From contig CAVYBY010000006.1 of the NCBI GenBank assembly GCA_963766935.1, forward strand, positions 346,293 to 410,292: a DNA stretch of 64,000 nt, read 5' to 3'. Under the pieces are notes generated by a model, which ran no database searches, was not told where the DNA came from, and saw nothing but the letters and a program-made list of their open reading frames with translations. Origin of the DNA: CAVYBY01 sp963766935 (GTDB lineage Bacteria; Actinomycetota; UBA4738; HRBIN12). A program made the translations under genes and the position numbers. This document shows positions 16,612 through 25,054 of this stretch, piece after piece (the stretch's first letter is position 1; each line of letters starts with the position of its first letter).

Positions 16612-17688
16612 ATGAGGATCGCGGTGCTGGGGGCCGGCGGTGGCGGGCTAGCGGTCGCCTACGAGTGGACGAGTCAGGGGCATGAGGTCGCGCTGTACGC
16701 ACAACATGCCCATGAGCACCATCTGGTGCCGGTCCGCGAGCGCGGCGGGATCCAAGCCGAGGGCAAACTTGAGGGCTTCGTCTCTCTGGCGACGGTCACC
16801 ACCGACATCGCCGAGGCGCTGGACGGTGTGGACGCGGTCTTCGTCGTCGGCCCCGCCTATGCCACGGAGCCGTTCGGCCGTGACACTCGCGGTCACCTGC
16901 GCCCCGGGATGACCGTCGTGGTCTGCCCCAGTTCGTGCGTCGGCAGTCTGGCCTTCAAGCACGCCGCGGGGTTGGACCTCCATGACGAGAGCGTCGTCGT
17001 GGGCGAGACCAGCACGCTGCCGTACGCCGCACGCGCATCGACGCACGCCAGTGTGCGGATCTTCCACCGGTTCGACATCGGCTTCTCGGCCGCTGCCGCC
17101 CCGCGCAGCAACACACCTCGCCTGCTCGAGGTCCTGCGGCAGGTGTACCGCAACACCGACGAGGCCGCGGGGATCTTCCAGACGACGCTGCAGAACGGCA
17201 ACCCGGTCATCCATCCGGCCGTCACCTTGCTCAACGCCGCCCTCATCGAACGCACGGGTGGTGACTTCATGTTCTATGAGGAAGGGGTTACCGAGGCGGT
17301 CGGTCGCCTCATGAAGGCGGTCGACGGCGAGCGGCTATCCGTCGCCAGGGCCTTGGGCGTGGAAATCCTCGCCGAGCCGGATCTCGGGGTTCGGCAGGGC
17401 TACATGAGCGAGTCCAACTACTCCACCGGCTACTCCACCGCACCAGGCTTTCGTGGCATCAAGGCGCAGGGCGAGCTTCATCACCGCTACCTGACCGAGG
17501 ACGTGGGCTACTCAATGGTGTTCCTCACCGACCTGGCTCGGCACCTGTCGGTGCCGACCCCCACCATGGATGCCGTCATCCGCATCGCCTCGATCGTCGT
17601 GGGCGAAGACTTCGCCACCGAGCGTGCCCGCACGATGGACAAGATGGGCCTGTCCGGCCTGACGCGAGAACAGCTCGCGGCGTACTGA
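16612..17688 (+). CDS. NAD/NADP octopine/nopaline dehydrogenase family protein
   Basis: Start ATG at 16612 after GAAGGGAG, giving 358 residues. The N terminus is a Rossmann site (RIAVLGAGGGGLAVAYEW) and the C-terminal half carries the all-helical opine dehydrogenase domain, with the 'NPVIHPAVTLLNA' stretch that contains the catalytic His of this family. Opine dehydrogenases join an amino acid and an oxo-acid by reductive amination; bacterial relatives also make metallophores such as staphylopine. No metallophore synthase (CntL/K type) lies nearby. The substrate is unknown. Confidence 0.87.
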   Translation: MRIAVLGAGGGGLAVAYEWTSQGHEVALYAQHAHEHHLVPVRERGGIQAEGKLEGFVSLATVTTDIAEALDGVDAVFVVGPAYATEPFGRDTRGHLRPGMTVVVCPSSCVGSLAFKHAAGLDLHDESVVVGETSTLPYAARASTHASVRIFHRFDIGFSAAAAPRSNTPRLLEVLRQVYRNTDEAAGIFQTTLQNGNPVIHPAVTLLNAALIERTGGDFMFYEEGVTEAVGRLMKAVDGERLSVARALGVEILAEPDLGVRQGYMSESNYSTGYSTAPGFRGIKAQGELHHRYLTEDVGYSMVFLTDLARHLSVPTPTMDAVIRIASIVVGEDFATERARTMDKMGLSGLTREQLAAY

Positions 17689-17778
17689 CTGAGATAGGTC
17701 CACCTGGATATCGAAGCGCGACCGGTGCTGTCCGTCGGCGGCCGGTGCTCGACGCGCGGGCCGGTCACGAATCCGATG

Positions 17779-18189
17779 CTACTGGCCCGTTCGTTCGGAA
17801 CTCTCATTGTCAGGCCGGGGTGGTATGGGCGGCCTTCCAATGGCTGCCGCCACGACCACGAACTGAAGGCCGACTGCAAGGATCGGGGTGACGAGTTCCA
17901 GGCCGTCGTCAAGGTTTCGCAGCGCGGTCCCGTTGCTGACAACCCACCAAGCCGTTAGTGCACCGACGATGGCACCAGAAACGACGGATCGGAGAAGACC
18001 GCGAACCTTCCACACATACTGGGCGATCGGGGAAAGCGATAGGAGGGCTAGGAAGAACCAGAGGCCAGGTGCCGTCTCGCTGATGGCTGCCAACGTCAGT
18101 GTGACCAGGATGGGTATGCCACACGCGAGGGCGATCGCCACGCGAACGAGCAATGCGGCCCTGTCGGACGTTGCCATCGTTTGCATCAT
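17779..18189 (-). CDS. Hypothetical membrane protein, four helices
   Basis: A protein of 136 residues with an AGGAG ribosome site five bases upstream of the ATG at 18189; ATG codons at 18186 and 18177 are alternatives. Hydrophobic segments lie at about residues 12-33, 40-58, 66-84 and 96-117, followed by a short hydrophilic proline-rich tail. No family is recognised. It is the last chromosomal gene before the attachment-site repeat of the integrated element. Confidence 0.65.
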   Translation of the reverse strand: MMQTMATSDRAALLVRVAIALACGIPILVTLTLAAISETAPGLWFFLALLSLSPIAQYVWKVRGLLRSVVSGAIVGALTAWWVVSNGTALRNLDDGLELVTPILAVGLQFVVVAAAIGRPPIPPRPDNESSERTGQ

Positions 18190-18293
18190 GATCTCCTGAG
18201 GACCATCCTGCCTTCAACCAAGGGCACGATGGCATGTGAGCCGCCATTTCGGGGCCGTACGACTCGACTAGGCAATGCGCAAACCCTGTCTGC

Positions 18294-18341
18294 GTGGACC
18301 CAGGGGGACTCGAACCCCCGACCTCTTGGCTGCCAGCCAAG
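18294..18341 (-). repeat. Attachment-site copy (partial tRNA-Ala, distal end)
   Basis: These 48 bases match the anticodon arm, variable loop, T arm and 3' acceptor strand of the tRNA-Ala gene at 26322-26394 exactly. The match ends abruptly: position 18342 onward has no D arm or 5' acceptor strand, so this is not a tRNA gene. It marks the old chromosomal junction at the far end of the integrated element. Confidence 0.9.
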
Positions 18342-18583
18342 GCTCGAGTGTGAAGTGATCAGGTATTGTGTGTGATCAGGGGAAGAGTGGTGTATCGCTG
18401 TTATCGCGAAGGCGCGCTCGGAACACCATTGGTGCTCTTGACTCGTTTGATGTGCTGGCGCTACTCTGTGATCGGATGCGGAGCGGGCATGCGGCGTTTC
18501 GGGCGCTGGAGGACTTGCCTCGGTGAACGAGCGCTGTACGGAACTGCGGTACGTTGCGTCGACGAATGCGAAAGGGCAGCAAT

Positions 18584-19880
18584 ATGCAGGTGGGCAATCT
18601 CCTCCAGCTCCTTGATCTGGGGAACTCCGTCGCTGAGCACGACGCAGCTCTCGAACGCTACTTCGTCGAAACAGCAACGTTCGAGGATGTGATCGAAGAC
18701 CGAGCCGACGTTATCGCTGGAGACAAGGGGACGGGGAAGACCGCCCTCTTCCGGATTCAGCAGGTTAAAGATGAGCTAAAGTTGAGGTGTGGGGTTAATG
18801 TGAGGGTAGGGTGTTAAGTTAGAGGGTGCAATGGAGGAGGGGGTGAGGGATTTTGGAAGGTGTAGTGCTGGGCTGGCGGGATTGGCTGTGAGTTTAAGAT
18901 TGACTGAAAGATAGGGAGTTTGATGAGCTGCTGCAGAAGGTGGGGCTGAGAAAAGCTGAGGTTGCTTGAAACTGTGTTTAGATGTTGAATTCTAGTGGCT
19001 GATGAAGAAGGTAAGAGGTGGTGTAAGCTTGATGGGTTTGATGTAGCGGGCAGAGTAGAGTTAGAGGAAAGAGATATAGCTGAGTATATTATGCAAGATG
19101 AGGTGCTGGCTTAGAAAAGGTTAGATGAGATGATATCACGCTGTGGCTAGCTTGGATGTTAGATGAGGTGTTGCGGGTTTTGCTGCGGAGATTCAGCACT
19201 GAGAGAGTTGCTGAGATTCAATGCTACAGTATTGTTAAAGCTGTTGTGCAAGGATCTCGCGCACATGAAGGAGGAGTAATAACAAGTGAAGCGCGAAAAG
19301 TAGAAATGTCTGGGAGAAGATGATTATAGGCTGCTACTAGAGCTCGGTGAGAAAGAAGAGTTAGTGAGAGAATAGGTGATGAGTTAAAAGGTGCGCTTTA
19401 GGTATGATTTGAGAAGGTTGAAGGGTGATGTAAGCGACGATGTGGTGTTGGATGATGAAGCGCTGTGGATGGCAACGGGGTAAGCGCGCGCACTGATAGA
19501 CTGGTGCAGAAGGCAAACAGGAACAGCGATGACGGGAGGATAGAAGGCGTGGACTAAGTGCGCGGGCAGCGATCAATGGATAGGATAGTTGAAGAGGGGT
19601 TGGCTAGACACAGCGAGGAGAGCGTAGAGGACACTGCTGGCTGAGGAGGCGAATACGCTACAGATAGATGAGTTTAGTTCTGAGAAGGCTGAGCACAACA
19701 CCACAACTCTGGCGGCACTATTGGACATCTCGGAGGATGAGGTCGGCGAGAAGGTCAGAGTGCTGACGGAATTGGGCTTCCTCGAACGGGCAGGCTTGAA
19801 CTTCAAGGTGCGATGCTCTACGGAGCGGGCTCGGGATCACGCAGGGCAAAGCGTTCTCCACGACGGTCAGGACGCGGTAG
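18584..19880 (+). pseudogene. Sll1717-type P-loop ATPase, broken or badly sequenced
   Basis: From the ATG at 18584 the first 65 codons read clearly: LGNSVAEHDAALERYFVETA followed by 'RADVIAGDKGTGKTALFRI', with the Walker A motif GDKGTGKT. This N terminus is typical of the Sll1717 family of P-loop ATPases. From about 18790 reading is lost in frameshifts and stops. Family-like pieces reappear: ITSEARKVEM near 19280, 'NSDDGRIEGVD' near 19530, 'ARHSEESVEDTA' near 19610, and from about 19648 'NTLQIDEFSSEKAEHNTTTL' running into the winged-helix-like 'EKVRVLTELGFLERAGLNFKV'; with one more shift 'GLGITQGKAFS' ends the gene. Total length of about 430 codons fits the family. Role unknown; relatives occur in mobile and defence-rich regions. 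Confidence 0.6.
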
Positions 19881-20134
19881 ACGAGGACGAAGACCTCGAG
19901 TAGCACGAACGCCAATGCGGATCATCCAGTGCGCACGAAGGCGTCGGGGAACCTCGCGCACGACGGGTTGCGGCGTGAACGCCCGGGGGCGTGTAGTAGC
20001 GACGACGACGAGCACGGTGTCACCATCGCGCGGGGGGTCGAGGTCCGTGTCTTCCACGGGTCGGCTCCGAGCGCGGGAGCTCGCTCCCTCTACGTCCGAC
20101 GAACCTCGACCTCGGCGTGTTCGTGCCGCGTTCG
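19881..20134. other. Unassigned stretch between ATPase and capsid-like remnants
   Basis: This stretch lies between the two degraded genes, which converge. It is rich in CG dinucleotides and has no convincing frame, RNA gene or repeat. The same poor sequence quality as in its neighbours is suspected. Confidence 0.3.
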
Positions 20135-21176
20135 CTACGCTGTGAGGTCGCAACTGATGATCGCGTTTGGCGTCGTGATCGCTAGAAGCGCGCGCTCGTC
20201 GGCCTGATTCGCGATTCGTTTCACGTTGAAGCCAGAGATCGAATCGACGCGAGCTCCACATCCTCACGCAGCACCCGATCGCTGCGACCGTGCACTCGTA
20301 ACGACGCCGCTCCGCGTCGACGGCCGGCGAGCTGACCACTTGGAGAGACACGCGCGAGGAACGTTCGCCTCGCTCGGCGAACGGCGAACAGGTAGCGCCG
20401 GTAGAGTCGGTCGCAACGCCAACGCTTCATGCTGCGTCGGGTTCACGAACGCGTGGGTGGCCACGAATCCGTCTGCTCGAGCTATGCTCACGGCCTTCCG
20501 AATCGTGACGTCTCGGACGTGACGAACGCCTGCGTGTTCGTTGCTGCTATCGCGCAGCGTTCAACGCGTCGAACGCCAGGGCGTCAATGCGCGGTAGATG
20601 TCGGCGGCGAGCACGTGTCGATGAAGCGTTCGAAGTCATCTGCGAATCGCGCAGGACTTGATGCTGATGTCCGGGCTGATCAGCGCGATCACCGGCACGT
20701 CAGCATCGACGTTGCTCACGATCCAGGAGGCCACGGGCTTCGCCCCACCGGCGCGACCACGGCGGCGGGCACCGCTGCGCAACCTGCTCCTGACGCAGGT
20801 ATCGGACGCTGCCACGGTTACGCGACGCTCGGGGAAAGCGGAGAAGATCGGCTTCCTGGAAGCTCTGGTGCGGGGCCGGCGATCCGAGGAAAGCCACCGA
20901 GGCCAACAATGCCGGTGTCGCGGTCAAGTCCTTGAAGCGCGCGCCGCAGTGCGTCTTTGACGACGCGGACAGCTTCTTGGCGGTGCGGTACGCGCGCGCC
21001 GCCTTCGCTCGCGAGTCGTTCGAGTTCGGCGGTGAGCTTCAGGTCCCGCGCGTCGCCAGGTGTAGTGCGAGCTTCGAGTTCTCCGCGCCGGTGAGATCGC
21101 GGCCGGCGCTCTTCGCTTCGGTGAGGATCGCTTTGGCAGCGGCGACCTCTTGGTCGAATCGTTCCTTGGTGTCCAT
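20135..21176 (-). pseudogene. Degraded HK97-type phage capsid-like gene
   Basis: The ATG at 21176 follows GGAAGGGATT. The first residues, 'MDTKERFDQEVAAAKAI' then LTEAKSAGRDLTGAENSKL, have the coiled N-terminal pattern of actinophage HK97-type major capsid proteins (AK-x-x-GRDLT-x-x-E). After a frameshift the text goes on as 'LKLTAELERLASEGGA'. Farther along the minus strand, in changing frames, come 'VASWIVSNVDADVPVIALIS', 'DGFVATHAFVNPTQHEALAL', 'LREDVELASI' and finally ADERALLAITTPNAIISCDL before TAG at 20135; these resemble the ends of capsid proteins (RAEERLAL...P-x-AF). The whole span, about 347 codons, has the right size. The call rests on pattern recognition across at least five frameshifts and is tentative. 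Confidence 0.42.
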
Positions 21177-21502
21177 GAGGAATCCCTTCCACGAGTTTGG
21201 GCACGGCGGTATGCCGCGCGTTCCTGATGCACTCGCGGGTCTTGGGGGTCCTTGAGCTTGCGGCCGGACCGTTCCTCGCTCTTGCCCGTGCGACCTGCGA
21301 TCCCAGGGTAGCGCGGTCGTCAAGCACCTGTACTACCTGATGGTCAATCACCCGTACGACCCCCCGGACGTCCGGGTGTTCGTCGTGAAACCCCGCCGCT
21401 CGTCACCAGATCGCCCAGGACGAACGCGGGGAACTACCCGCGTGTCATTCGTCACCCGCGCGGGATCGGGCGCGCACATCGCGCGGGAGGTATCGTTGCG
21501 CG
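21177..21502. other. Intergenic stretch upstream of two divergent genes
   Basis: About 325 bases between the divergently read capsid-like gene and the small membrane protein gene. No gene with a plausible ribosome site is seen. It contains GC-rich short inverted repeats near 21420-21490 (for example CCCGCGCGGG-like text). It probably holds the promoters of both neighbours. Confidence 0.35.
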
Positions 21503-22024
21503 ATGGCGCAAGTCCCGATTCGCCCAGATCAAGGAACGAGTTCCAAGCCGCTCTGGAAGCGCTGGTGGGTGTGGGTGTTGGCCGTCGTGGTCGTACTGAT
21601 CGGGCTCGCGCAAACGCAAGGGGATAGAGCGCCCGAAGGCCAAGCCAGCCCGACGGATCAACTCACCCCGGCCGATCAGGGACCTGGGTGCGATCAGCCC
21701 GCTACCGCCTGGCTTGAAACACTCCAGAGCGGCTTCTACCGGGACTTCAGAAGCGCCGGCATCACGGGTTCGGGCTACGTGAAACAGGACACAGACCAGG
21801 GAGTCGCGTACTACGTTGCCGTGACAGTCGAGGGCGTCAGCGGTGTGGCCGTCTTCGGGACAAGCGACGCCCCGTTGCAGTCCGACCCCGGCCTCATCGC
21901 GGCGTCAAACGCGACGGCGACCCAGCTCTCTGACCTCGGCGCTGACATCTCGGAGGATTCGCCAGCCGGGACGCTCCTCCTGGACGATGCCGGGACGGCG
22001 GCTGCTGAGTCGTGTCTCGCCTGA
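21503..22024 (+). CDS. Hypothetical membrane-anchored extracytoplasmic protein
   Basis: A protein of 173 residues. Residues 17-38 form one hydrophobic helix (WWVWVLAVVVVLIGLAQ). A Gln/Pro/Asp-rich linker follows, then an acidic domain of about 110 residues containing two cysteines. The topology suggests an anchored extracytoplasmic protein. No family is recognised. It is carried by the integrated element, followed at once by the tRNA-like gene, and is one of the few element genes that read without interruption. Confidence 0.6.
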   Translation: MAQVPIRPDQGTSSKPLWKRWWVWVLAVVVVLIGLAQTQGDRAPEGQASPTDQLTPADQGPGCDQPATAWLETLQSGFYRDFRSAGITGSGYVKQDTDQGVAYYVAVTVEGVSGVAVFGTSDAPLQSDPGLIAASNATATQLSDLGADISEDSPAGTLLLDDAGTAAAESCLA

Positions 22025-22054
22025 TTCCTTGACCGGCGCACAACCATCGCCCCT

Positions 22055-22128
22055 GAGCGTGTAGCTCAGTGGCAGAGCACCCGGCTATTGACCGGGATGT
22101 CGGGAGGTTCGATTCCTCCCCACGCTCC
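22055..22128 (+). tRNA. Element-borne tRNA-like gene, nominal anticodon ATT
   Basis: A cloverleaf can be drawn: acceptor GAGCGTG with CACGCTC, D arm GCTC/GAGC, anticodon stem CCCGG/CCGGG around loop CTATTGA, and T arm GGAGG-TTCGATT-CCTCC. The anticodon reads ATT (nominally Asn), which is unusual because bacterial Asn tRNAs use GTT. One extra C between the T stem and the acceptor strand makes it 74 bases and allows a six-pair T stem. It may be a genuine variant, a decayed tRNA or a sequencing indel. CCA is not encoded. It lies inside the integrated element, as in many phages. Confidence 0.6.
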
Positions 22129-22137
22129 TAGCGGCTC

Positions 22138-22199
22138 GATCAGTTCGGTCGCGGGTCGCCGGGGTCGAACGCCGCACGCGGGGTGATGTAAGACCCGGC
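22138..22199 (-). pseudogene. Orphan C-terminal tail resembling the gene at 22579-22989
   Basis: Read on the minus strand, this segment encodes AGSYITPRAAFDPGDPRPN before a TGA. The gene at 22579-22989 ends in AGRRIVPRTAFELGDPSAN. The tails match at about half their positions, including PR-x-AF and GDP. The segment is in frame directly after the TAG of the adjacent small gene. It is probably the remnant of a duplicated or exchanged gene end. Confidence 0.4.
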
Positions 22200-22509
22200 C
22201 TACCTGCCGAAGAGATACACACCGAGAAGGCTCCCGACTGAGTGTTCAGACTGGCCCACGAAACTCTTCTTGATGCCGAGCGGGCGATAGATGACATCCG
22301 ACGAGATAGAGTTTCCATCCCGCGGATTCGACCGCCTGCAGAGCGGCAGGGACGTCGTCGCCATCCTTCTCACTCGTCCCCACGAACAATGCACCCTGGC
22401 TAGCGATGTCCAGCCTGAGCAAATGGTAGGTCCGGCCTGAATCCCAGACCTGCTGGGCGGCATCGGTTACCCGCTCAACCCACTCGCCCCAATTCGTGGA
22501 CTTGTCCAA
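22200..22509 (-). CDS. Small hypothetical protein, one frameshift
   Basis: The ATG at 22509 starts MDKSTNWGEWVERVTDAAQQ and the frame continues through a compact alpha/beta-like sequence to 'AVESAGWKLYLVG'. Near 22300 a one-base shift is needed to continue as 'VIYRPLGIKKSFVGQSEHSV' and end in GVYLFGR. Both halves look like one domain of about 102 residues, and the second half begins where the first loses sense. A single indel, real or artefactual, is the simplest reading. No function is recognised. The tail after its stop is described separately. Confidence 0.5.
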
Positions 22510-22578
22510 TTGCCTCTTTCTCCTTCTCCCTGACCCATCGGGCGTAGGAACGCCGACCTGAAGGCGGGGCCGCGCCGA

Positions 22579-22989
22579 TCAGTTCGCGCTCGGATCGCCG
22601 AGCTCGAACGCGGTACGCGGCACGATCCGACGACCGGCCTCCTCGCCGTCGCCGTACCAGATGACGAGTACCGACCCGTCGACCTGCTTGCGCTGCACCA
22701 CCGCGTGCTCGTCCATGTAGCTGACGAGCGTATGGCCGCCGTCGAACAGGAACATGCCGTGGACGCCATCGTCGGCGTTCGGATCAGGCACGCTCCGCAT
22801 CAACGGCTCGTCACCCAGCGCCTCGTGCACGTCTCGGGGCAAGTGCGCGCAACACCGCAACCATTCGTCGTGGATCGCCCGCGTCGCGGCGTCCGCAATC
22901 TCGGCGAGCGTCATCGGTTTTGTTGGCGTCGGCGGTGGCAGCGATGCTTCCAGGTCCTCGATCCTGCGCTTGGCTTCGTCACGGTCCAT
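22579..22989 (-). CDS. Hypothetical acidic protein of the element
   Basis: The ATG at 22989 follows GAAGGAGG and gives 136 residues. The N terminus (DRDEAKRRIEDLEASLPPP) is helical and charged; the middle is 'EIADAATRAIHDEWLRCCAH'; the C-terminal half is rich in beta-strand text ('GMFLFDGGHTLVSYMDEHAV', 'GSVLVIWYGDGEEAGRRIV'). No family is recognised. Its last 19 residues resemble the tail at 22138-22199. It reads on the same strand as the small gene at 22200-22509, 69 bases upstream of it, so the two may be cotranscribed. Confidence 0.6.
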   Translation of the reverse strand: MDRDEAKRRIEDLEASLPPPTPTKPMTLAEIADAATRAIHDEWLRCCAHLPRDVHEALGDEPLMRSVPDPNADDGVHGMFLFDGGHTLVSYMDEHAVVQRKQVDGSVLVIWYGDGEEAGRRIVPRTAFELGDPSAN

Positions 22990-23319
22990 AGTCGGCCTCC
23001 TTCGGATCCTCGGTCGTGCAGGACGCGGCTGTGCATACTTCGGCGATTTGGGCGGTGGTCGCTCGAAGTTCACGTGGGGTGCTGCCGCTCGGTGGCCGAG
23101 GGTCGTCGAAGGCCCCCCTACGCGCAATCCAACCCCGTCCACCGCTGATCGACACCAGCCAGCGTACCCGCGCCCGGTGACAGAAAGAATCGAAAAGTCG
23201 CGGTGCTACCCCGTGTTATCGTCGCCGAACACCCCGAGTTGCTTGACCCCTGGCGCCCTGGAGCTCGAGCGTCGATAATGGGGAAAGGCAACTCCATCAA
23301 TGGAAAGGTGGCCCCCCCC

Positions 23320-23577
23320 ATGGACAAGGACATGGCACTCGCAGACGTGGCGGGCATCATCGGAGGGATTCTCTGTCTGGTCGCGGGTGTGTACCTCTTC
23401 ACATCGCGGACCCAAGACGCCAATAGCTATCTCATGACGATCGCCCACGGCATCGGAATCTACTTCGTGGGCAAGGGCCTGTTCGTGATCCAGTCGGTGG
23501 TCCGCGGATCTGGTCAAGTCTCTTTCTTGAGCAAGATCCACGGCGACCTCAGCCTGCCGAAGCCGCCAGTTGGCTGA
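23320..23577 (+). CDS. Small membrane protein, two helices
   Basis: Translation from the ATG at 23320, which follows GGAAAGG, gives 85 residues. An in-frame ATG at 23278 has no clear ribosome site but would add 14 residues. Two hydrophobic segments are visible ('VAGIIGGILCLVAGVYLF' and 'YLMTIAHGIGIYFVGKGLFV'), followed by a short hydrophilic tail. No family is recognised. It is divergent from the gene at 22579-22989. Confidence 0.5.
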   Translation: MDKDMALADVAGIIGGILCLVAGVYLFTSRTQDANSYLMTIAHGIGIYFVGKGLFVIQSVVRGSGQVSFLSKIHGDLSLPKPPVG

Positions 23578-23681
23578 GCGGGCGGGCTACGCTGCGACGT
23601 TTGCCCCGCGTCCCGAGCACCACGCCGCCCACGAACAGCCATATGCCGATCGTATGGGCACCCTCTCTTTCGATTCCACAT

Positions 23682-24722
23682 TCACATCTCCCCGGCGCCC
23701 AGTTGCTTCGCTCGCCACTCGGACCGATCTGCCGCGTGCTGCGCCTTGAGTCGATCGAGCGCTCCAAGGGTGCCGAGATGAAAGGCCAGGTCATCGAGCA
23801 CCAGCGACGGGTCTCGGGGGCCGACGAGGTACGGGCCACGTTGGCGAAGGAACCCGTGCTGAGCGAGCAGCGCCAGTGTGTGATCGAGGGTCGCGGCATC
23901 CATGCCTGTCGCGAGCGCGATGGTACGGCGAGTCGTCATTCGCCATTGGGCGAACGAAACATCGACCACGTGCCAGGCGTCGTCGCCGAGCGCCACGAAC
24001 GCGTTGTGTGCCAGGAGCCGCGTCGGGGACATCAGGTCGCGGTCGCCGCGCTTCCATCCGACCCGCGTCAGCGTTTCCACATTCAGATCACCCGGTGTGA
24101 CGTGAATGTGGAATCCGTCCTCGACGGGCGTTCGCAGAGTCCAGCGCGACGTGCGGCCCCAACGATCAGCGGGATTGCGCTGGATCCACCGGCCGTCCAG
24201 CCGGGACTTCACGACGTATCGCAAACGGTTGTGGTCCGTTCCGACGAGCTCGGCCCATTCTCGCCACGCGAGGCCGAACCGCACGGCGTTGAGGCGAGTG
24301 CCCACCAGGAGGGCCCCGAAGAACGCCCGCCGTGCGCTCGAACCGATCCCCCCTCCCCACGGTTGCGACCGGGCGGCCGTCTCGATCTCGAGCAGCCGAA
24401 CGATTGCAGCTTGCGGGTCCCGGATCGTTGGCAGCTGTTTCACAAACTCGACCGCGTTCCGCGCTGTTCGCCGGGCGTACTCGTCGGCGCGGGTCGCCCC
24501 GCGCTCTTCGTAGAGGCGCCCGTACTTCAACGAGTTCCACCCGCGCCGGCCGCTCGGCTTCTTCGACAACGTGCGAGCGATGAATGCCACGTCATGGCCC
24601 TGAAGAACGAGTTTGATGGCCCACGACATGTCCTCACTGCTGTACTCGCGCCGGGCGGGCTTGTCGGCGTCAAGCTCCTTGCGGGGCAGGCCGAAGCTCG
24701 CTGTCTCATCTGAAGAACGCAC
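23682..24722 (-). CDS. Hypothetical element protein, probable winged-helix DNA-binding
   Basis: A protein of 346 residues reading without interruption. The first 80 residues are charged, with a helix-turn-helix-like stretch ('DMSWAIKLVLQGHDVAFIART'). The C-terminal 130 residues look like a winged-helix domain: 'ARLLAHNAFVALGDDAWHVV'-like text, 'MTTRRTIALATGMDAATLDH' as the recognition-helix region, and LALLAQHGFLRQRGPYLVG as the wing. Proteins of this kind in actinobacterial integrated elements often start replication or regulate excision; that role is inferred. It is the largest intact cargo gene, on the same strand as the integrase and about 330 bases downstream of it. Confidence 0.55.
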   Translation of the reverse strand: MRSSDETASFGLPRKELDADKPARREYSSEDMSWAIKLVLQGHDVAFIARTLSKKPSGRRGWNSLKYGRLYEERGATRADEYARRTARNAVEFVKQLPTIRDPQAAIVRLLEIETAARSQPWGGGIGSSARRAFFGALLVGTRLNAVRFGLAWREWAELVGTDHNRLRYVVKSRLDGRWIQRNPADRWGRTSRWTLRTPVEDGFHIHVTPGDLNVETLTRVGWKRGDRDLMSPTRLLAHNAFVALGDDAWHVVDVSFAQWRMTTRRTIALATGMDAATLDHTLALLAQHGFLRQRGPYLVGPRDPSLVLDDLAFHLGTLGALDRLKAQHAADRSEWRAKQLGAGEM

Positions 24723-25054
24723 TGCGCGTCTCCTCCTCCCGACCGCGCGACAGTTGCCGCCCGCTTTGGCACAGGAGCAGGCCGCCCCGTCGTCGTGGCG
24801 GTGTCAGGGAGGAGGCGGGGACGCCCGGCCGCGCGGTCCTTCGGTCGGGCGCCCCACCCCGCGCAAACATCGCGTGATCGGGAACCCTATCGGCGACCAC
24901 TGACATTCAAGAATCCCCATGGTTGGGGGCGTTGTCGATTCGGGTGATGCCGCGCCCAGGATCGATCAGGACGAGCGCACCATTCCCCGCGTCCCCCTTG
25001 CCGCGTCGGTGCGGGAACTCGCGTCCTCGATCGTCCTGACGCGAGCGGCGGGCG
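24723..25054. other. Gap between integrase and winged-helix gene
   Basis: About 330 bases without a convincing gene. A small excisionase-type gene would be expected near here, but no frame shows a helix-turn-helix together with a ribosome site. The stretch is GC-rich and may hold the promoter of the downstream winged-helix gene. Confidence 0.3.

Noticed and set aside
18294..18341. A second tRNA-Ala gene
   Set aside because: Only the 3' part is present. The D arm and the 5' acceptor strand are missing, so it is an attachment-site copy.
18800..19700. A diversity-generating retroelement target or CRISPR array
   Set aside because: Such retroelements change A positions and need a template copy and reverse transcriptase; neither is seen. 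There is no regularly spaced repeat.
21180..21500. A prohead protease or scaffold gene upstream of the capsid-like gene
   Set aside because: No frame on the minus strand shows a protease motif or a ribosome site. The only readable text is short and unlike known phage proteins.
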